DNA from: an uncultured Pseudomonadota bacterium
Lineage (GTDB): Bacteria > Pseudomonadota > Gammaproteobacteria > Burkholderiales > Rhodocyclaceae
Direction: 5' to 3'
NCBI GenBank assembly: GCA_946479855.1
Contig: CAMLHL010000001.1
Location: 40,874-104,873, forward strand
Length of the DNA stretch: 64,000 bases
This document shows, in pieces, positions 1 to 9,534 of this stretch; the stretch's first letter is position 1, and each line of letters begins with the position of its first letter. The notes below the pieces were generated by a model. The model worked only from the letters and a program-made list of their open reading frames with translations, was not told the origin of the DNA and searched no databases. A program made the translations under genes and the position numbers.

Positions 1-25
1 TGGCTGCCAGCAACGCCTGATTATC

Positions 26-1288
26 ATGATGATTCGAGCCTATTCATCGGGCGGAACACGACGATGCCACCGTCGGGCAATGCCCGCTGGTGGGGAATCG
101 TGTACATTCGATATCGTTGGTGTTTTTCTCCAATTTCTAATGGCTGTATTCCTGCTTGTCGCTTCACCAGTTGGCGCAAAGGAAACAGACGCCAAGGATG
201 TCGATCGAATCATCAAGGTGGGACCACAGCGCCAGGTCAGGACGCTGACTGAGGCCTCGCGGATTGCCCAGACCGGAGATACGCTGGAAGTCGATGCCGG
301 TGACTACGTCAGGGACGTCACAATCTGGACTCAGGAAAAACTCACGATCAAGGCGATTGGGGGAAGAGTCCGACTGATTGCCGATGGTGCAGCCGCCGAA
401 GGCAAGGGGATTTGGGTCGTCCGGGGGGGAGTGATCAGCGTCGAGGGGTTCGATTTCCTCGGTGCAAAGGTAGGTGATCGGAATGGTGCCGGAATACGCA
501 TGGAAAAAGGCCATTTGCTGATACGTGATTGCCGTTTTCTCGGTAACGAGAACGGCATTCTGACCGGTGGCAATGCCGATAGTACGCTGGAAATAGTCAA
601 TAGCGAATTTGGGAACAATGGCTACGGCGACGGCCAGAGCCATAACCTTTATGTCGGTGCAATAGCACGATTGACCGTGATCGGCAGCTATTTCCATCAT
701 GCCAAGGTCGGGCATCTACTCAAAAGCAGGGCGGCCGAAAACCACATTTTTTACAACCGCCTGACCGACGAGATCGGCGGTACGGCAAGCTATGAACTGG
801 AACTGCCGAATGGCGGCGTGGCATACATTGTCGGCAACCTGATTCAGCAGAGTTCAACCACCGAGAACCCGAATATCATCTCTTACGGTGCCGAGGGATA
901 TCGCTGGCCGAATAACGCACTGTATCTGATCAACAATACGCTGGTCGACAATCGCCCTCAGGGGGGCGTTTTTCTCAAACTCAAGCCTGGTCAGCAATCG
1001 GTGGTTGCCGTCAACAATCTGCTGGTTGGCAAAGGGAAATTGGAAAGCGCAGGACCCGGTGACTACCGCAACAATTTCAATGTCGATTGGGATCAGTTCG
1101 TTCAAGCTGTGCGTGATGATTATCGCTTGAGAGAAACTTCTCCCTATCTAGGCAAGGGAGTGGAACCGCCCCTGGTAGCCGGCGTCAACCTGAGACCGCT
1201 CAAGGAGTATGTCCATCCGCATTCGACGCGTGCTGTTCGTGAATCAAAACTCAGCCCTGGTGCTTTCCAGACAATGACGAAGCCCTAG
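26..1288 (+). CDS. Secreted right-handed parallel beta-helix protein
   Basis: A hydrophobic segment ending in an Ala-Xaa-Ala-like site (LLVASPVGA, about residues 40-51) looks like a signal peptide, so the product is probably periplasmic or secreted. The body (about residues 65-350) consists of short repeats rich in G, N, I and V (for example NNGYGDGQSHNLYVG, YLINNTLVDN), typical of the pectate-lyase-like beta-helix fold shared by polysaccharide lyases and by AlgG-type epimerases. No catalytic residues can be assigned. The start is uncertain: ATG at 26, 80 or 140 are in frame and none has a clear ribosome-binding site. It leads a + strand run of glycan-modification genes, so a role in polysaccharide binding, cleavage or epimerisation is an inference. 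Confidence 0.72.
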   Translation: MMIRAYSSGGTRRCHRRAMPAGGESCTFDIVGVFLQFLMAVFLLVASPVGAKETDAKDVDRIIKVGPQRQVRTLTEASRIAQTGDTLEVDAGDYVRDVTIWTQEKLTIKAIGGRVRLIADGAAAEGKGIWVVRGGVISVEGFDFLGAKVGDRNGAGIRMEKGHLLIRDCRFLGNENGILTGGNADSTLEIVNSEFGNNGYGDGQSHNLYVGAIARLTVIGSYFHHAKVGHLLKSRAAENHIFYNRLTDEIGGTASYELELPNGGVAYIVGNLIQQSSTTENPNIISYGAEGYRWPNNALYLINNTLVDNRPQGGVFLKLKPGQQSVVAVNNLLVGKGKLESAGPGDYRNNFNVDWDQFVQAVRDDYRLRETSPYLGKGVEPPLVAGVNLRPLKEYVHPHSTRAVRESKLSPGAFQTMTKP

Positions 1289-1333
1289 AAGCGTAAAGAT
1301 TTTTTCGACATCACCTGCTTTTCGCGCCGTGCC

Positions 1334-3019
1334 ATGCAAAATATCTCGAGTCTGGACATGCCAATGGTTTTCACTCCTCTGACACACCTCTCCGGTACCC
1401 CGCACCTGCCGAACGGCAATCAGGGTTTATCGCATGCCTGGCAACAACTCATCGAGAAAAAGGGAGTTCAGGGGCTGGCCGAGGTATCCGGCGATTTTGC
1501 GGTGGCCTTTCAAATGGATGACGGGCGAATCATCTTTGCAGTAGACCGCTTTGCAGTTTGTACGCTGTGCTACCGGATCGTCGATGGGCAGATTGAATTT
1601 GCGCCGCGAGCAGATCAACTGGCCGATAGCCGGGCCAGTATCGACCCCCAAGCCATATACGATTATCTGTACTTTCATGCCATTCCTTCCCCGCGGACGA
1701 TCTTCCAAGGTATTTTTCGCCTGCCGCCCGCGCATTTTGGCGTTTTCGAAAATGGCAGGCTGACGGTCCAGCCATACTGGACGCCAGCCTTTGTCGAAAC
1801 GCAGGGGGCTTCCTTTGAAAGTCTGCGCGGGGAGTTCCGCCAGCTGTTGCACACTGCGACTGCCAGGCAACTCGATGGCGGCAAGGCCGGCTGCTTCCTG
1901 AGCGGAGGAACGGACAGTTCCACGGTTGCCGGCATGATCGGACAAGTCACCGGCAAGCCGGCAGCGACCTATTCGATTGGCTTCGAAGCCGAAGGGTACG
2001 ATGAAATGGAGTTCGCCCGAATCACGGCCCGCCATTTCAAAACCGAACACCACGAATACTATGTGACGCCGGACGATCTGGTACGCAGCATTCCCGATGT
2101 CGCCAAATCCTACGACCAGCCATTTGGCAATTCTTCGGCTCTGCCGGCCTATTATTGCGCCAAGATGGCCAAGGACGATGGTGTTACCCGGATTCTCGCC
2201 GGCGACGGTGGCGATGAACTTTTTGGTGGCAATTCCCGGTATGCCAAGAACCGGATCTTCGACCTTTATAAGCATATTCCCGGATTTGTCCGCCGGGGAA
2301 TGCTTGAGCCAATAATCGGGATGCCCGGCGCAGACAGCGTTTCACTGCTGCGTAAGGCAGGCAGCTATACGGAGCAGGCCAACACGCCGATGCCGGATCG
2401 TCTGGAAATGTACAACCTGATCCAGCGGCTGGGCATCGAGCGGGTTTTTACCCGGCAATTGCTCGATCAAGTCGATCTCTTGTCCCCCCTGCACCAGCAA
2501 CAAGAAGTATGGGCCAGCCCGGATACCGAAAGCCCGATCAACCGGCATCTAGCCTTCGACTGGCGTTATACACTTGCTGAGAGTGATCTCCCCAAAGTGC
2601 TTGGGACGACCCGCTTGGCCGGGATAGATGTCGGCTTTCCAATGCTGGATAGCGACCTGCTCGCCTTTTCCATGCGCTTGCCGGCCAATTACAAACTCAA
2701 GGGCACCAAGTTACGCTGGTTTTTCAAGGAAGCCTTGCGGGGTTTTCTGCCCGATGAAGTCATCTCCAAGAAAAAACAGGGTTTCGGCCTGCCATTCGGC
2801 GTCTGGGCCACCCGTCATGAGAGTTTGCGGGCACTCGCCTCGGCTTCGGTCAGGGGGCTGGTGGAGCGCGGCATCCTGCGTCGTGAATTCGTCGACGAAC
2901 TGTTGGGCAAGCACCTCTACGAGCACCCCGGCTATTTTGGCGAAATGATCTGGATCTCCATGATGCTGGAGCAATGGCTGCAAGGGCACGCTCCTGAGAC
3001 GCGTCTGAGCACGAGCTGA
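1334..3019 (+). CDS. Asparagine-synthase-like protein lacking the glutaminase cysteine
   Basis: The C-terminal two thirds (about residues 165-550) carry the asparagine synthase ATP-pyrophosphatase domain with its PPi loop LSGGTDSS and the GDGGDELFGG motif, so adenylation of a carboxylate is likely. The N-terminal part (1-150) keeps the outline of the Ntn glutaminase fold (VSGDFAVAF, FAVDRF) but does not begin with Met-Cys-Gly and lacks the RGPD and NGEIYN motifs of class II glutaminases, so it should not hydrolyse glutamine. At 561 residues it is shorter than the complete amidotransferase at 16833-18740. It lies 45 bases after the beta-helix gene and 19 before the MBOAT gene. It may amidate or ligate an amine onto a uronic acid or peptide; the substrate is unknown. 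Confidence 0.85.
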   Translation: MQNISSLDMPMVFTPLTHLSGTPHLPNGNQGLSHAWQQLIEKKGVQGLAEVSGDFAVAFQMDDGRIIFAVDRFAVCTLCYRIVDGQIEFAPRADQLADSRASIDPQAIYDYLYFHAIPSPRTIFQGIFRLPPAHFGVFENGRLTVQPYWTPAFVETQGASFESLRGEFRQLLHTATARQLDGGKAGCFLSGGTDSSTVAGMIGQVTGKPAATYSIGFEAEGYDEMEFARITARHFKTEHHEYYVTPDDLVRSIPDVAKSYDQPFGNSSALPAYYCAKMAKDDGVTRILAGDGGDELFGGNSRYAKNRIFDLYKHIPGFVRRGMLEPIIGMPGADSVSLLRKAGSYTEQANTPMPDRLEMYNLIQRLGIERVFTRQLLDQVDLLSPLHQQQEVWASPDTESPINRHLAFDWRYTLAESDLPKVLGTTRLAGIDVGFPMLDSDLLAFSMRLPANYKLKGTKLRWFFKEALRGFLPDEVISKKKQGFGLPFGVWATRHESLRALASASVRGLVERGILRREFVDELLGKHLYEHPGYFGEMIWISMMLEQWLQGHAPETRLSTS

Positions 3020-3038
3020 GCCGACCCTTCAGCGATTC

Positions 3039-4544
3039 ATGCTTTTTACCAGCGCCACCTTTTTTCTCGTCTATCTGCCGCTTGTCCTGCTTGGCTACTA
3101 TCTGGCCGCCCTGCATTCTCCGCTCTGGGGAGCTGGCTGGCTGTTCACGGCATCCCTGGTCTTTTACGGCTACTGGATGCCGGAGTTCACCGCACTATTG
3201 ATCGGTTCGATCCTCTGGAATTATTCGGTTGGGTTAAAAATATCCTCGCACGACCCCACCGGGAGCGACCCGGAGCAGCGATGCAAGGCCAAGGTCTGGC
3301 TGATTACCGGTGTTACGGTCGACCTGGCGCTACTGGCCTATTTCAAGTACGCCGGCTTTTTCATCGCCAATCTCAACCTGGTGCTTGGAACGACCTGGAG
3401 CCTTGGCGACATCATTCTGCCCATCGGCATTTCGTTTTTTACCTTCACGCAAATTGCTTTTCTCGCCGACGCTTACCAGAAGGGCACGAAAGAATACCGC
3501 TTCGTTCATTACGGCCTGTTCGTCACCTATTTTCCCCACTTGATTGCCGGCCCTGTTCTGCATCACGCGCAAATGATGCCGCAGTTCAGGGAGGCCGCCA
3601 CCTACCGGCTGAATTTCGACAACCTTGCCACCGGGTTTTGTATTTTCGCCATCGGCCTGTTCAAGAAAATCATTTTTGCCGATGGCATAAGCCCCTACGC
3701 CGATGCAGTATTCAACGCCGCCCACACCGGCTATCAACCCGATTTGCTCGAAGCCTGGATCGGAGCGCTGGCCTATACCTTCCAGCTGTATTTCGATTTC
3801 TCCGGCTACTCTGACATGGCCGTCGGGCTGTCATGGATGTTCAATGTCCGCTTGCCCTACAACTTCAATTCACCCTACAAGGCACTCAATATCACTGATT
3901 TCTGGCGGCGCTGGCATATGACGTTGTCCGCCTTCCTGCGCGACTATCTGTACATTCCTCTGGGCGGCAACCGGAACGGGGCGCTGCAGCGCTACATCAA
4001 CCTGATGCTGACCATGATTCTTGGCGGCTTGTGGCATGGCGCCAACTGGACATTCGTCTTCTGGGGCGCGCTGCACGGCGCTTATCTGGTTATCAACCAC
4101 GGCTTTCAGGCCTTGTGCAGCAAGCGCCAGGGCGCCGTCCTCGGTAGCATGGCGTTCAAGGTATTCGCCTGGGGGCTAACCTTCCTGGTGACGGTGCTGG
4201 CGTGGGTATTCTTTCGCGCCACCGATTTCAGTTCGGCCCTGAGTATCGTTGCTGCCATGTTTGCCGGCAACGGTCCCAGCGAACCCATATCCAGCGTTCA
4301 AACCTCGCTCTGGAACCAGGGCCTGGATGTCGCCCGGGGCGTCGGATTCATTTTGCTTCTGTTGGCAGTCTCGGTATTCCTGCCCAACAGCAATGCCATC
4401 GGCGAGCGAGTTGCCTGCCTGGTCCGTCGCCATGCCACCTGGCCATTTGCGTTCCTGGGGGGAGCGCTGACCTTTTGCGCCTTTCTCGTGGCGATCAACG
4501 CGACACGCGACAGCGTTAGCGCCTTCATTTACTTCAACTTCTGA
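3039..4544 (+). CDS. MBOAT family O-acyltransferase, AlgI-like
   Basis: A polytopic membrane protein of 501 residues with about ten hydrophobic segments. It has the family hallmarks YFPHLIAGPVLHHAQMMPQF near residue 170 and GGLWHGANWTFVFWGALHG near residue 330, where the histidine of WHG is the conserved catalytic residue. AlgI-type members move acyl (usually acetyl) groups across the inner membrane for transfer to a periplasmic polysaccharide. The next gene starts on the last base of its stop codon (TGATG) and encodes an SGNH-like protein, which is the usual partner that receives the acyl group. This supports polysaccharide O-acylation; the exact polymer is inferred from the neighbouring EPS genes. 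Confidence 0.9.
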   Translation: MLFTSATFFLVYLPLVLLGYYLAALHSPLWGAGWLFTASLVFYGYWMPEFTALLIGSILWNYSVGLKISSHDPTGSDPEQRCKAKVWLITGVTVDLALLAYFKYAGFFIANLNLVLGTTWSLGDIILPIGISFFTFTQIAFLADAYQKGTKEYRFVHYGLFVTYFPHLIAGPVLHHAQMMPQFREAATYRLNFDNLATGFCIFAIGLFKKIIFADGISPYADAVFNAAHTGYQPDLLEAWIGALAYTFQLYFDFSGYSDMAVGLSWMFNVRLPYNFNSPYKALNITDFWRRWHMTLSAFLRDYLYIPLGGNRNGALQRYINLMLTMILGGLWHGANWTFVFWGALHGAYLVINHGFQALCSKRQGAVLGSMAFKVFAWGLTFLVTVLAWVFFRATDFSSALSIVAAMFAGNGPSEPISSVQTSLWNQGLDVARGVGFILLLLAVSVFLPNSNAIGERVACLVRRHATWPFAFLGGALTFCAFLVAINATRDSVSAFIYFNF

Positions 4545-5560
4545 TGAAAACGCGGCTGCTTCCTTTCCTTGCCGGCGTGTTGGCGGTGCTGTTCCTGCTC
4601 GAATTCGCTTTCAGGGTTCTGCCTGTCGGGACTGCGACGCAGGGTGGTTATTACGAACATCCCCTGATCCTCTCCTATCCGGCCAGGCATTGTTTCGTCG
4701 CATCGACCGGCTGGGATCTCAAAGGTCCCCAGCGCATCTGCGCCAACAATGTAGGTTTCGTGTCCGACCATGATTTCGTGGCCGATCCGACGGCAGTGGG
4801 GCTGGTTGGTGACAGTTATGTCGAAGCCAACATGCTGCCCGCTGAAAAACGTATCGGGGCGGCCCTGGAGCGCCAACTCGGGGGACGACCGGTCTATGCC
4901 TTCGGTGGTCCGGGATCGAATCTGCTGGATTATGCTGTTCGCGCCAAATTTGCCGCGGAGAAATTCGGGATCAGAACATTCGTCTTCATTCTCGAGCGCA
5001 ACGATGTCAAGCAGGTACTCTGCGGTTCCGGGCATGTGCATGGCGTTTGTATGGAGGCCCATTCCGGGCAGATCAAAACGCTTACCCAGGCGCCGCCCGG
5101 CCTACTCAAACGGGTTCTCCGCGAGTCGGCATTGGCGCAATACCTCGTTTCCCAACTGAAAATCGACCTGACCAAGCCGCTCTGGAATCGCGGGACAAAG
5201 ATACCCGCAGCAACTGGGAATGCGCCTGTACTATCAGTGTTGCAGCAGAAGACTGCGGTCGACTATTTTTTCCGGCAAATTCTGTCTATCGAGGGCGGTC
5301 GCTTTGTATTTGTTGTTGATCCCGACCGTGCTCACCTTCTCGAGCCGGTCGAAGGCGATCATGGCGCGCTCCTCGACATGATGCGAGAGGCCGGCCATCA
5401 ACATGCTATCGTAATTGATCCCAGCGAGGAATTCAGGAAGTATCTGGTCGATACCCATAGAATACTGGCGGTCGGCCCTTATGATCTGCACTGGAACGGA
5501 GATGCCGTGGAAATCGTGGCAAAACTGGCCGGAAAAGCTCTGCTCGGGAAAGAGCGATGA
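4544..5560 (+). CDS. SGNH/GDSL-like hydrolase, probable acyltransferase partner
   Basis: 338 residues with one N-terminal hydrophobic anchor (LLPFLAGVLAVLFLLEFAF), so probably periplasmic and membrane-tethered. A GDSY motif near residue 88 (GLVGDSYVEANM) provides the candidate nucleophilic serine, and a DLHWN motif near residue 312 fits the Asp-x-x-His catalytic pair at the end of SGNH domains. The start overlaps the stop of the MBOAT gene by one base, implying translational coupling. By analogy with AlgJ/AlgX and PatB-type proteins it would place the acyl group on the exported polymer. It could also be a deacylase; the sequence alone does not decide. Confidence 0.75.
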   Translation: MKTRLLPFLAGVLAVLFLLEFAFRVLPVGTATQGGYYEHPLILSYPARHCFVASTGWDLKGPQRICANNVGFVSDHDFVADPTAVGLVGDSYVEANMLPAEKRIGAALERQLGGRPVYAFGGPGSNLLDYAVRAKFAAEKFGIRTFVFILERNDVKQVLCGSGHVHGVCMEAHSGQIKTLTQAPPGLLKRVLRESALAQYLVSQLKIDLTKPLWNRGTKIPAATGNAPVLSVLQQKTAVDYFFRQILSIEGGRFVFVVDPDRAHLLEPVEGDHGALLDMMREAGHQHAIVIDPSEEFRKYLVDTHRILAVGPYDLHWNGDAVEIVAKLAGKALLGKER

Positions 5561-5629
5561 CGATGCCGGCCTTCGGAAAAGTTGGCGCTACCGTATGAAG
5601 CTGAGCCTGAAAATACAAGGGAATATTTC

Positions 5630-6886
5630 GTGACGAAGAACAACAAGAAAATCCTGATGGTGGCCTTTCATTTTCCGCCCTTCAAGGTAAGCAGCGGCAT
5701 TCAACGAACCCTGAAATTCTGCACCTATCTGCGCGAATACGGCTGGACGCCGATGATCCTCTCGGTCTCCCCAAAAGCTTACGACGTGGTCAATCCGGAC
5801 CAACTGAGGGAAATTCCGGAAGACGTGATCGTCGAGCGTGCCTTTGGCCTCGACACGGCCCGGCATCTGTCGTTCAAGGGCAAGTACCTGCAATGGATGG
5901 CGCAGCCTGATCGCTGGGCAAGCTGGTGGCTCGGTGGCATGTGGACTGGCATGCAGATGATCAGGAAGCATCAGCCGGACGTCTTGTTCTCGACCTTTCC
6001 GATTGCCACGGCCCACATGATCGGGCTGGGCCTGAGCAAGCGTTCCGGCTTGCCCTGGGTGGCCGATTTTCGCGATGCGATGACCGAGCCGGGTTATCCG
6101 CGCGATCCGCTGACCTGGCGCGTCCAGCGCCGACTCGAGGCAGCATCGGTGGCGCAATGTTCGCGGGCCCTTTTCACGACGCAACTGACCCGCCAGATGT
6201 ATGCCGAGCGCTATCCCGATATCCCGGAAGCGAAATGGGGCGTCATCGAAAACGGCTATGACGAAGACAACTTCAGCGATGCGCAGAACGGACTGGAAGA
6301 CGTGCCGCTCGGCAAGCCGAACCAGATCACGCTGGTCCATAGTGGCCTGTTGTACCCCAAGGAACGCGACCCGCGCCCGTTTTTTGCAGCAATCGCCGGC
6401 CTCAAGCGGGAAGGGGCGATCAGCGCCGACACCTTGCAGATTATCCTGCGTGCCACCGGGGACGACGATCTTTACCGACCGCAACTCGCCAGCCTGGCGA
6501 TCGACGACATCGTCCGTCTCGAACCGGTGGTTGCCTACCGCCAGGCGCTGGGCGAGATGCTTCGCGCCGACGGCTTGCTGCTCTTCCAGGGCGTTGTCTG
6601 CAATCATCAAATACCAGCCAAGATCTACGAATATTACCGTTCCGGTCGCCCGATCTTTGCGCTGGTCGATGCGGCCGGTATTTGTGCGCACATGCTTAGC
6701 GATGTCGGGGCAACCGATCAGGCAAACATGGCCGATGCTCAAGACATTGCCCGGGCGCTGCGCATTTTCCTCGACAAACTCAGGGCCGGCCAGGCCAGGG
6801 GCGTCGATTACGCCGTGGCCAGCCAGCATTCGCGCCGTTCGCGAACCGGCGAGCTGGCCACGATACTGAACGGCATTGCGGCGTGA
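5630..6886 (+). CDS. Glycosyltransferase family 4-like protein
   Basis: A GT-B fold glycosyltransferase of about 418 residues. The N-terminal acceptor domain begins with KKILMVAFHFPPFKVSSGIQR, a common opening of EPS-associated glycosyltransferases, and includes VADFRDAMTEPGYPRD. The C-terminal half has the donor-binding region (LVHSGLLYPKERDPRPFF, then KIYEYYRSGRPIFAL with the conserved Glu). The GTG at 5630 is preferred because AAGGGA lies about nine bases upstream; the frame is also open to an ATG at 5582. It sits between the SGNH-like gene and an acyltransferase gene on the same strand, so it likely adds a sugar to the same glycan. Sugar specificity cannot be read from the sequence. Confidence 0.88.
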   Translation: MTKNNKKILMVAFHFPPFKVSSGIQRTLKFCTYLREYGWTPMILSVSPKAYDVVNPDQLREIPEDVIVERAFGLDTARHLSFKGKYLQWMAQPDRWASWWLGGMWTGMQMIRKHQPDVLFSTFPIATAHMIGLGLSKRSGLPWVADFRDAMTEPGYPRDPLTWRVQRRLEAASVAQCSRALFTTQLTRQMYAERYPDIPEAKWGVIENGYDEDNFSDAQNGLEDVPLGKPNQITLVHSGLLYPKERDPRPFFAAIAGLKREGAISADTLQIILRATGDDDLYRPQLASLAIDDIVRLEPVVAYRQALGEMLRADGLLLFQGVVCNHQIPAKIYEYYRSGRPIFALVDAAGICAHMLSDVGATDQANMADAQDIARALRIFLDKLRAGQARGVDYAVASQHSRRSRTGELATILNGIAA

Positions 6887-6923
6887 TGGTGCATCGTCTG
6901 CGTAAGAACGAAATGGTCACTCG

Positions 6924-8024
6924 ATGAAACTCGACCAGTCGCTCTCCGCCTATCTCGATCTGCTGCGCTTTACCGCAGCCTTGGCGGTGCTGCTCGGCCA
7001 CATGGAGCAGGACGGGCTGTACATGCGCTGGTGGCCGCTGTCTTGGTTCAGCCATGAGGCGGTAATGATTTTCTTCGTGATGTCCGGTTTCATCATCTAT
7101 TCGAGTACGGTCAGGAGTGCCCGGACCTGGGCCGACTATGCGGCGGCACGGCTGTCGCGCGTCTATTCGGTGGCCTTGCCGGCAGTGCTCTTCAGCGTAT
7201 CCCTCGGCCTTATGGTGGCGATCTCTGGCGCGGTCGACACGCAGCGCCTGAGCAACTACCGGGATTTCTCGGCATGGGATATGGCCAGCAGCCTGCTGTT
7301 TCTGAACGAGGCGCTCGGCAGCGAAGCGGCGCTTACCCTGAATGGTCCCTATTGGTCGCTTTGCTACGAAGTCTGGTATTACGTGCTGTTCGGCTGTTTT
7401 CTCTTCCTGCGAGGCTGGCAGCGTGTCCTGTGCTTCCTTCTCGGGGGGCTTGTCGCTGGCCCGGCGGTGCTGGCGCTGTTTCCGATCTGGGTGATCGGGG
7501 CGCTGCTGGCGGCCAATGCCGACGGGGAAGGGCGGCTGCAACGCGGCTGGGCCTGGCTGGCGTATTTCTGCAGCCTGGCGCTGATCTTCGGGATCAATGT
7601 TTCCGGCGTTGATCATCTGGTCCGGATCTACCTGCATGACCATATCCCCGGCTTCTGGCGGCTGGGCGCATCGCAACGTCTGGTTACCGATTATCTGATC
7701 GGCCTGGCCGTGGTCCTGCATATTTTGTCATTCTCTGGCCTGAATCCGGGGTTTCGCCGGTTTTTCGGGCAGATTTCGCCGCTTGCCAAATATTTGGCCG
7801 GATTTTCTTTCACGCTCTATCTCTTCCACCGCCCGATGAGCCAACTGACCGGTTATGCATTTCCCAATACCGAGCAATCGATCATCCGTTCGCTGGCCTG
7901 TTTGCTAGCGATTCTGCTGGCCTGCCTGCTGATCAGCTATGGCACCGAACGACAACTGGGTGCCTGGCGGGAATTCTTTGTTCGGAGATTGCGGAAATTG
8001 CCCGTTTTTTCAGGTCGACCGTAG
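6924..8024 (+). CDS. Acyltransferase family 3 membrane protein (OafA-like)
   Basis: 366 residues with about ten membrane segments. The opening LDLLRFTAALAVLLGHMEQDG carries the conserved R and H of the acyltransferase-3 family, followed by FFVMSGFIIYSS, another family hallmark. Such proteins O-acetylate or O-succinylate sugars of lipopolysaccharide, exopolysaccharide or Nod factors in the inner membrane. It provides a second acylation route besides the MBOAT/SGNH pair 3 kb upstream. The following flippase gene starts only ten bases after its stop, indicating one operon. The acyl donor and acceptor are not known. Confidence 0.88.
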   Translation: MKLDQSLSAYLDLLRFTAALAVLLGHMEQDGLYMRWWPLSWFSHEAVMIFFVMSGFIIYSSTVRSARTWADYAAARLSRVYSVALPAVLFSVSLGLMVAISGAVDTQRLSNYRDFSAWDMASSLLFLNEALGSEAALTLNGPYWSLCYEVWYYVLFGCFLFLRGWQRVLCFLLGGLVAGPAVLALFPIWVIGALLAANADGEGRLQRGWAWLAYFCSLALIFGINVSGVDHLVRIYLHDHIPGFWRLGASQRLVTDYLIGLAVVLHILSFSGLNPGFRRFFGQISPLAKYLAGFSFTLYLFHRPMSQLTGYAFPNTEQSIIRSLACLLAILLACLLISYGTERQLGAWREFFVRRLRKLPVFSGRP

Positions 8025-8034
8025 GATTGCCCGC

Positions 8035-9534
8035 ATGAGCCTCTCGACGCGACCCAGCAAGGCTGTTTCGGCCGCGCGCGGCGCCGTGCTGGTCATCGCC
8101 ATGCGTTGGACCGATCGCCTGATCGGCCTGATCAGCACGCTGATCCTGGCGCGCCTGCTGGTGCCCGATGATTTCGGTATCGTTGCCATGGCTTCAGTGG
8201 TTGTCGGGCTGATCGATACGCTGCTCGATCTCGGAGTCGGTTCGGCATTGATCCAGAACCGTGATGCCGATCGGGAGGATTTCGATACGGCATGGACGCT
8301 ACGCGTTATCCAGGCCTCGGGCGCCACGGTTATCCTGTGGTTTTCAGCCCCTTTCGCCGCCGAATATTTCCGCGATCCGCGGGTGCTCGATGTCATTCGC
8401 CTGATGGCTCTGGCAATGCTGGTTGGCGGCTTCGAGAATATTGGCATCGTGGCTTTCCAGAAGAACATGGAGTTCGGCAGCGATTTCCGCTTTTTCTTTT
8501 TTCGACGGCTGGCCGGCTTCGTTGTCACGATTACCCTGGCTTTCTGGTTGCACTCCTATTGGGCGATGGTGATCGGGGCGCTGGTCGGTCGTTCGGTAGG
8601 GGTCGGCCTGAGCTTCCGGATGCACGATTTCCGGCCACGGATATCCTTCTCGCGTCTGCAGAAACTTTGGTCGTTCTCGCAATGGGTACTGATTCGCAAC
8701 CTCGGGGTCTACGGGCAGAGCCAACTGGACAAATTTCTGGTCGGCCGGCGGAGCGATGCAAGCACCCTGGGGGCATACACCCTGGCCGACGAGGTAGCGG
8801 CGATGCCAACGACAGAATTGCTGGCGCCCTTGGGCCGGGTCCTGTTTCCCGTTTTCGTCAAGGTTGCCGACGATGCCGAGAGACTCCGCGACGTATTTTG
8901 CAAGGCAATCGGGGTGCAAAGCCTGTTTGCCTTGCCCGCCGGGGTCGGCCTCGCGTTGACCGCGGAGGATGCGGTGCTGGTCCTCCTTGGTGAGCAATGG
9001 AGAGTCGCCGTTCCATTCCTGCAAACGCTTGCGCTGATGAGCATCTTCAATGCCTTGAGCCACAGCAGCGCCTATTTGTTGTTGTCGCTCGGCAAGGTGC
9101 GGCTGCAGGCGTGGCTGGCCTGGATCCAACTGGCATTGCTGGGTTTGCTGGTCCTGGTGATTTTTCCGCAGGCCAATGCCCAGGAGGTAGCCTATGCCAG
9201 ATTGCTGACCTCGGCGGCCGGCTTGCTGGTCATCGTCAGCCTGGTGCTTTGTTTCGTCGAGGCGATCCGGGTGACGGATTTTCTCCGGCATACATGGCGC
9301 CCGCTACTGGCCACCGGCATAATGGTACTCGGCTTGGTGTTCATGCCGATGCCGGGTGGGCTTTTGCATGTTGGACGGCTGGCCTTGCTGGTAACAGGCG
9401 GTGCAGGCCTGTATGGTGTGTCGCTGTTGCTGCTGTGGCGTTCGGGTGGTTGCCCGGATGGCGCCGAGGCGTATTTGCTTGAGAAAACGGGTCTCAAGGA
9501 TCGATTGTGTCGGTGGATGAGGGTTTGCAAATGA
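8035..9534 (+). CDS. Lipopolysaccharide/oligosaccharide flippase (Wzx/WzxC-like)
   Basis: About 499 residues with 12 or more hydrophobic segments and the family-typical N-terminal helix LIGLISTLILARLLVPDDFG, with the ARLL-P-DFG pattern of the polysaccharide transport (MOP superfamily) proteins. These flip undecaprenyl-linked repeat units across the inner membrane. ATG 8035 is chosen over the in-frame 7939 codon because the latter would overlap the acyltransferase gene by 86 bases and adds a hydrophilic leader unlike the family. It is the only recognisable flippase in the window and probably serves the XrtA-type exopolysaccharide, although it is encoded on the opposite strand from that operon. 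Confidence 0.9.
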   Translation: MSLSTRPSKAVSAARGAVLVIAMRWTDRLIGLISTLILARLLVPDDFGIVAMASVVVGLIDTLLDLGVGSALIQNRDADREDFDTAWTLRVIQASGATVILWFSAPFAAEYFRDPRVLDVIRLMALAMLVGGFENIGIVAFQKNMEFGSDFRFFFFRRLAGFVVTITLAFWLHSYWAMVIGALVGRSVGVGLSFRMHDFRPRISFSRLQKLWSFSQWVLIRNLGVYGQSQLDKFLVGRRSDASTLGAYTLADEVAAMPTTELLAPLGRVLFPVFVKVADDAERLRDVFCKAIGVQSLFALPAGVGLALTAEDAVLVLLGEQWRVAVPFLQTLALMSIFNALSHSSAYLLLSLGKVRLQAWLAWIQLALLGLLVLVIFPQANAQEVAYARLLTSAAGLLVIVSLVLCFVEAIRVTDFLRHTWRPLLATGIMVLGLVFMPMPGGLLHVGRLALLVTGGAGLYGVSLLLLWRSGGCPDGAEAYLLEKTGLKDRLCRWMRVCK

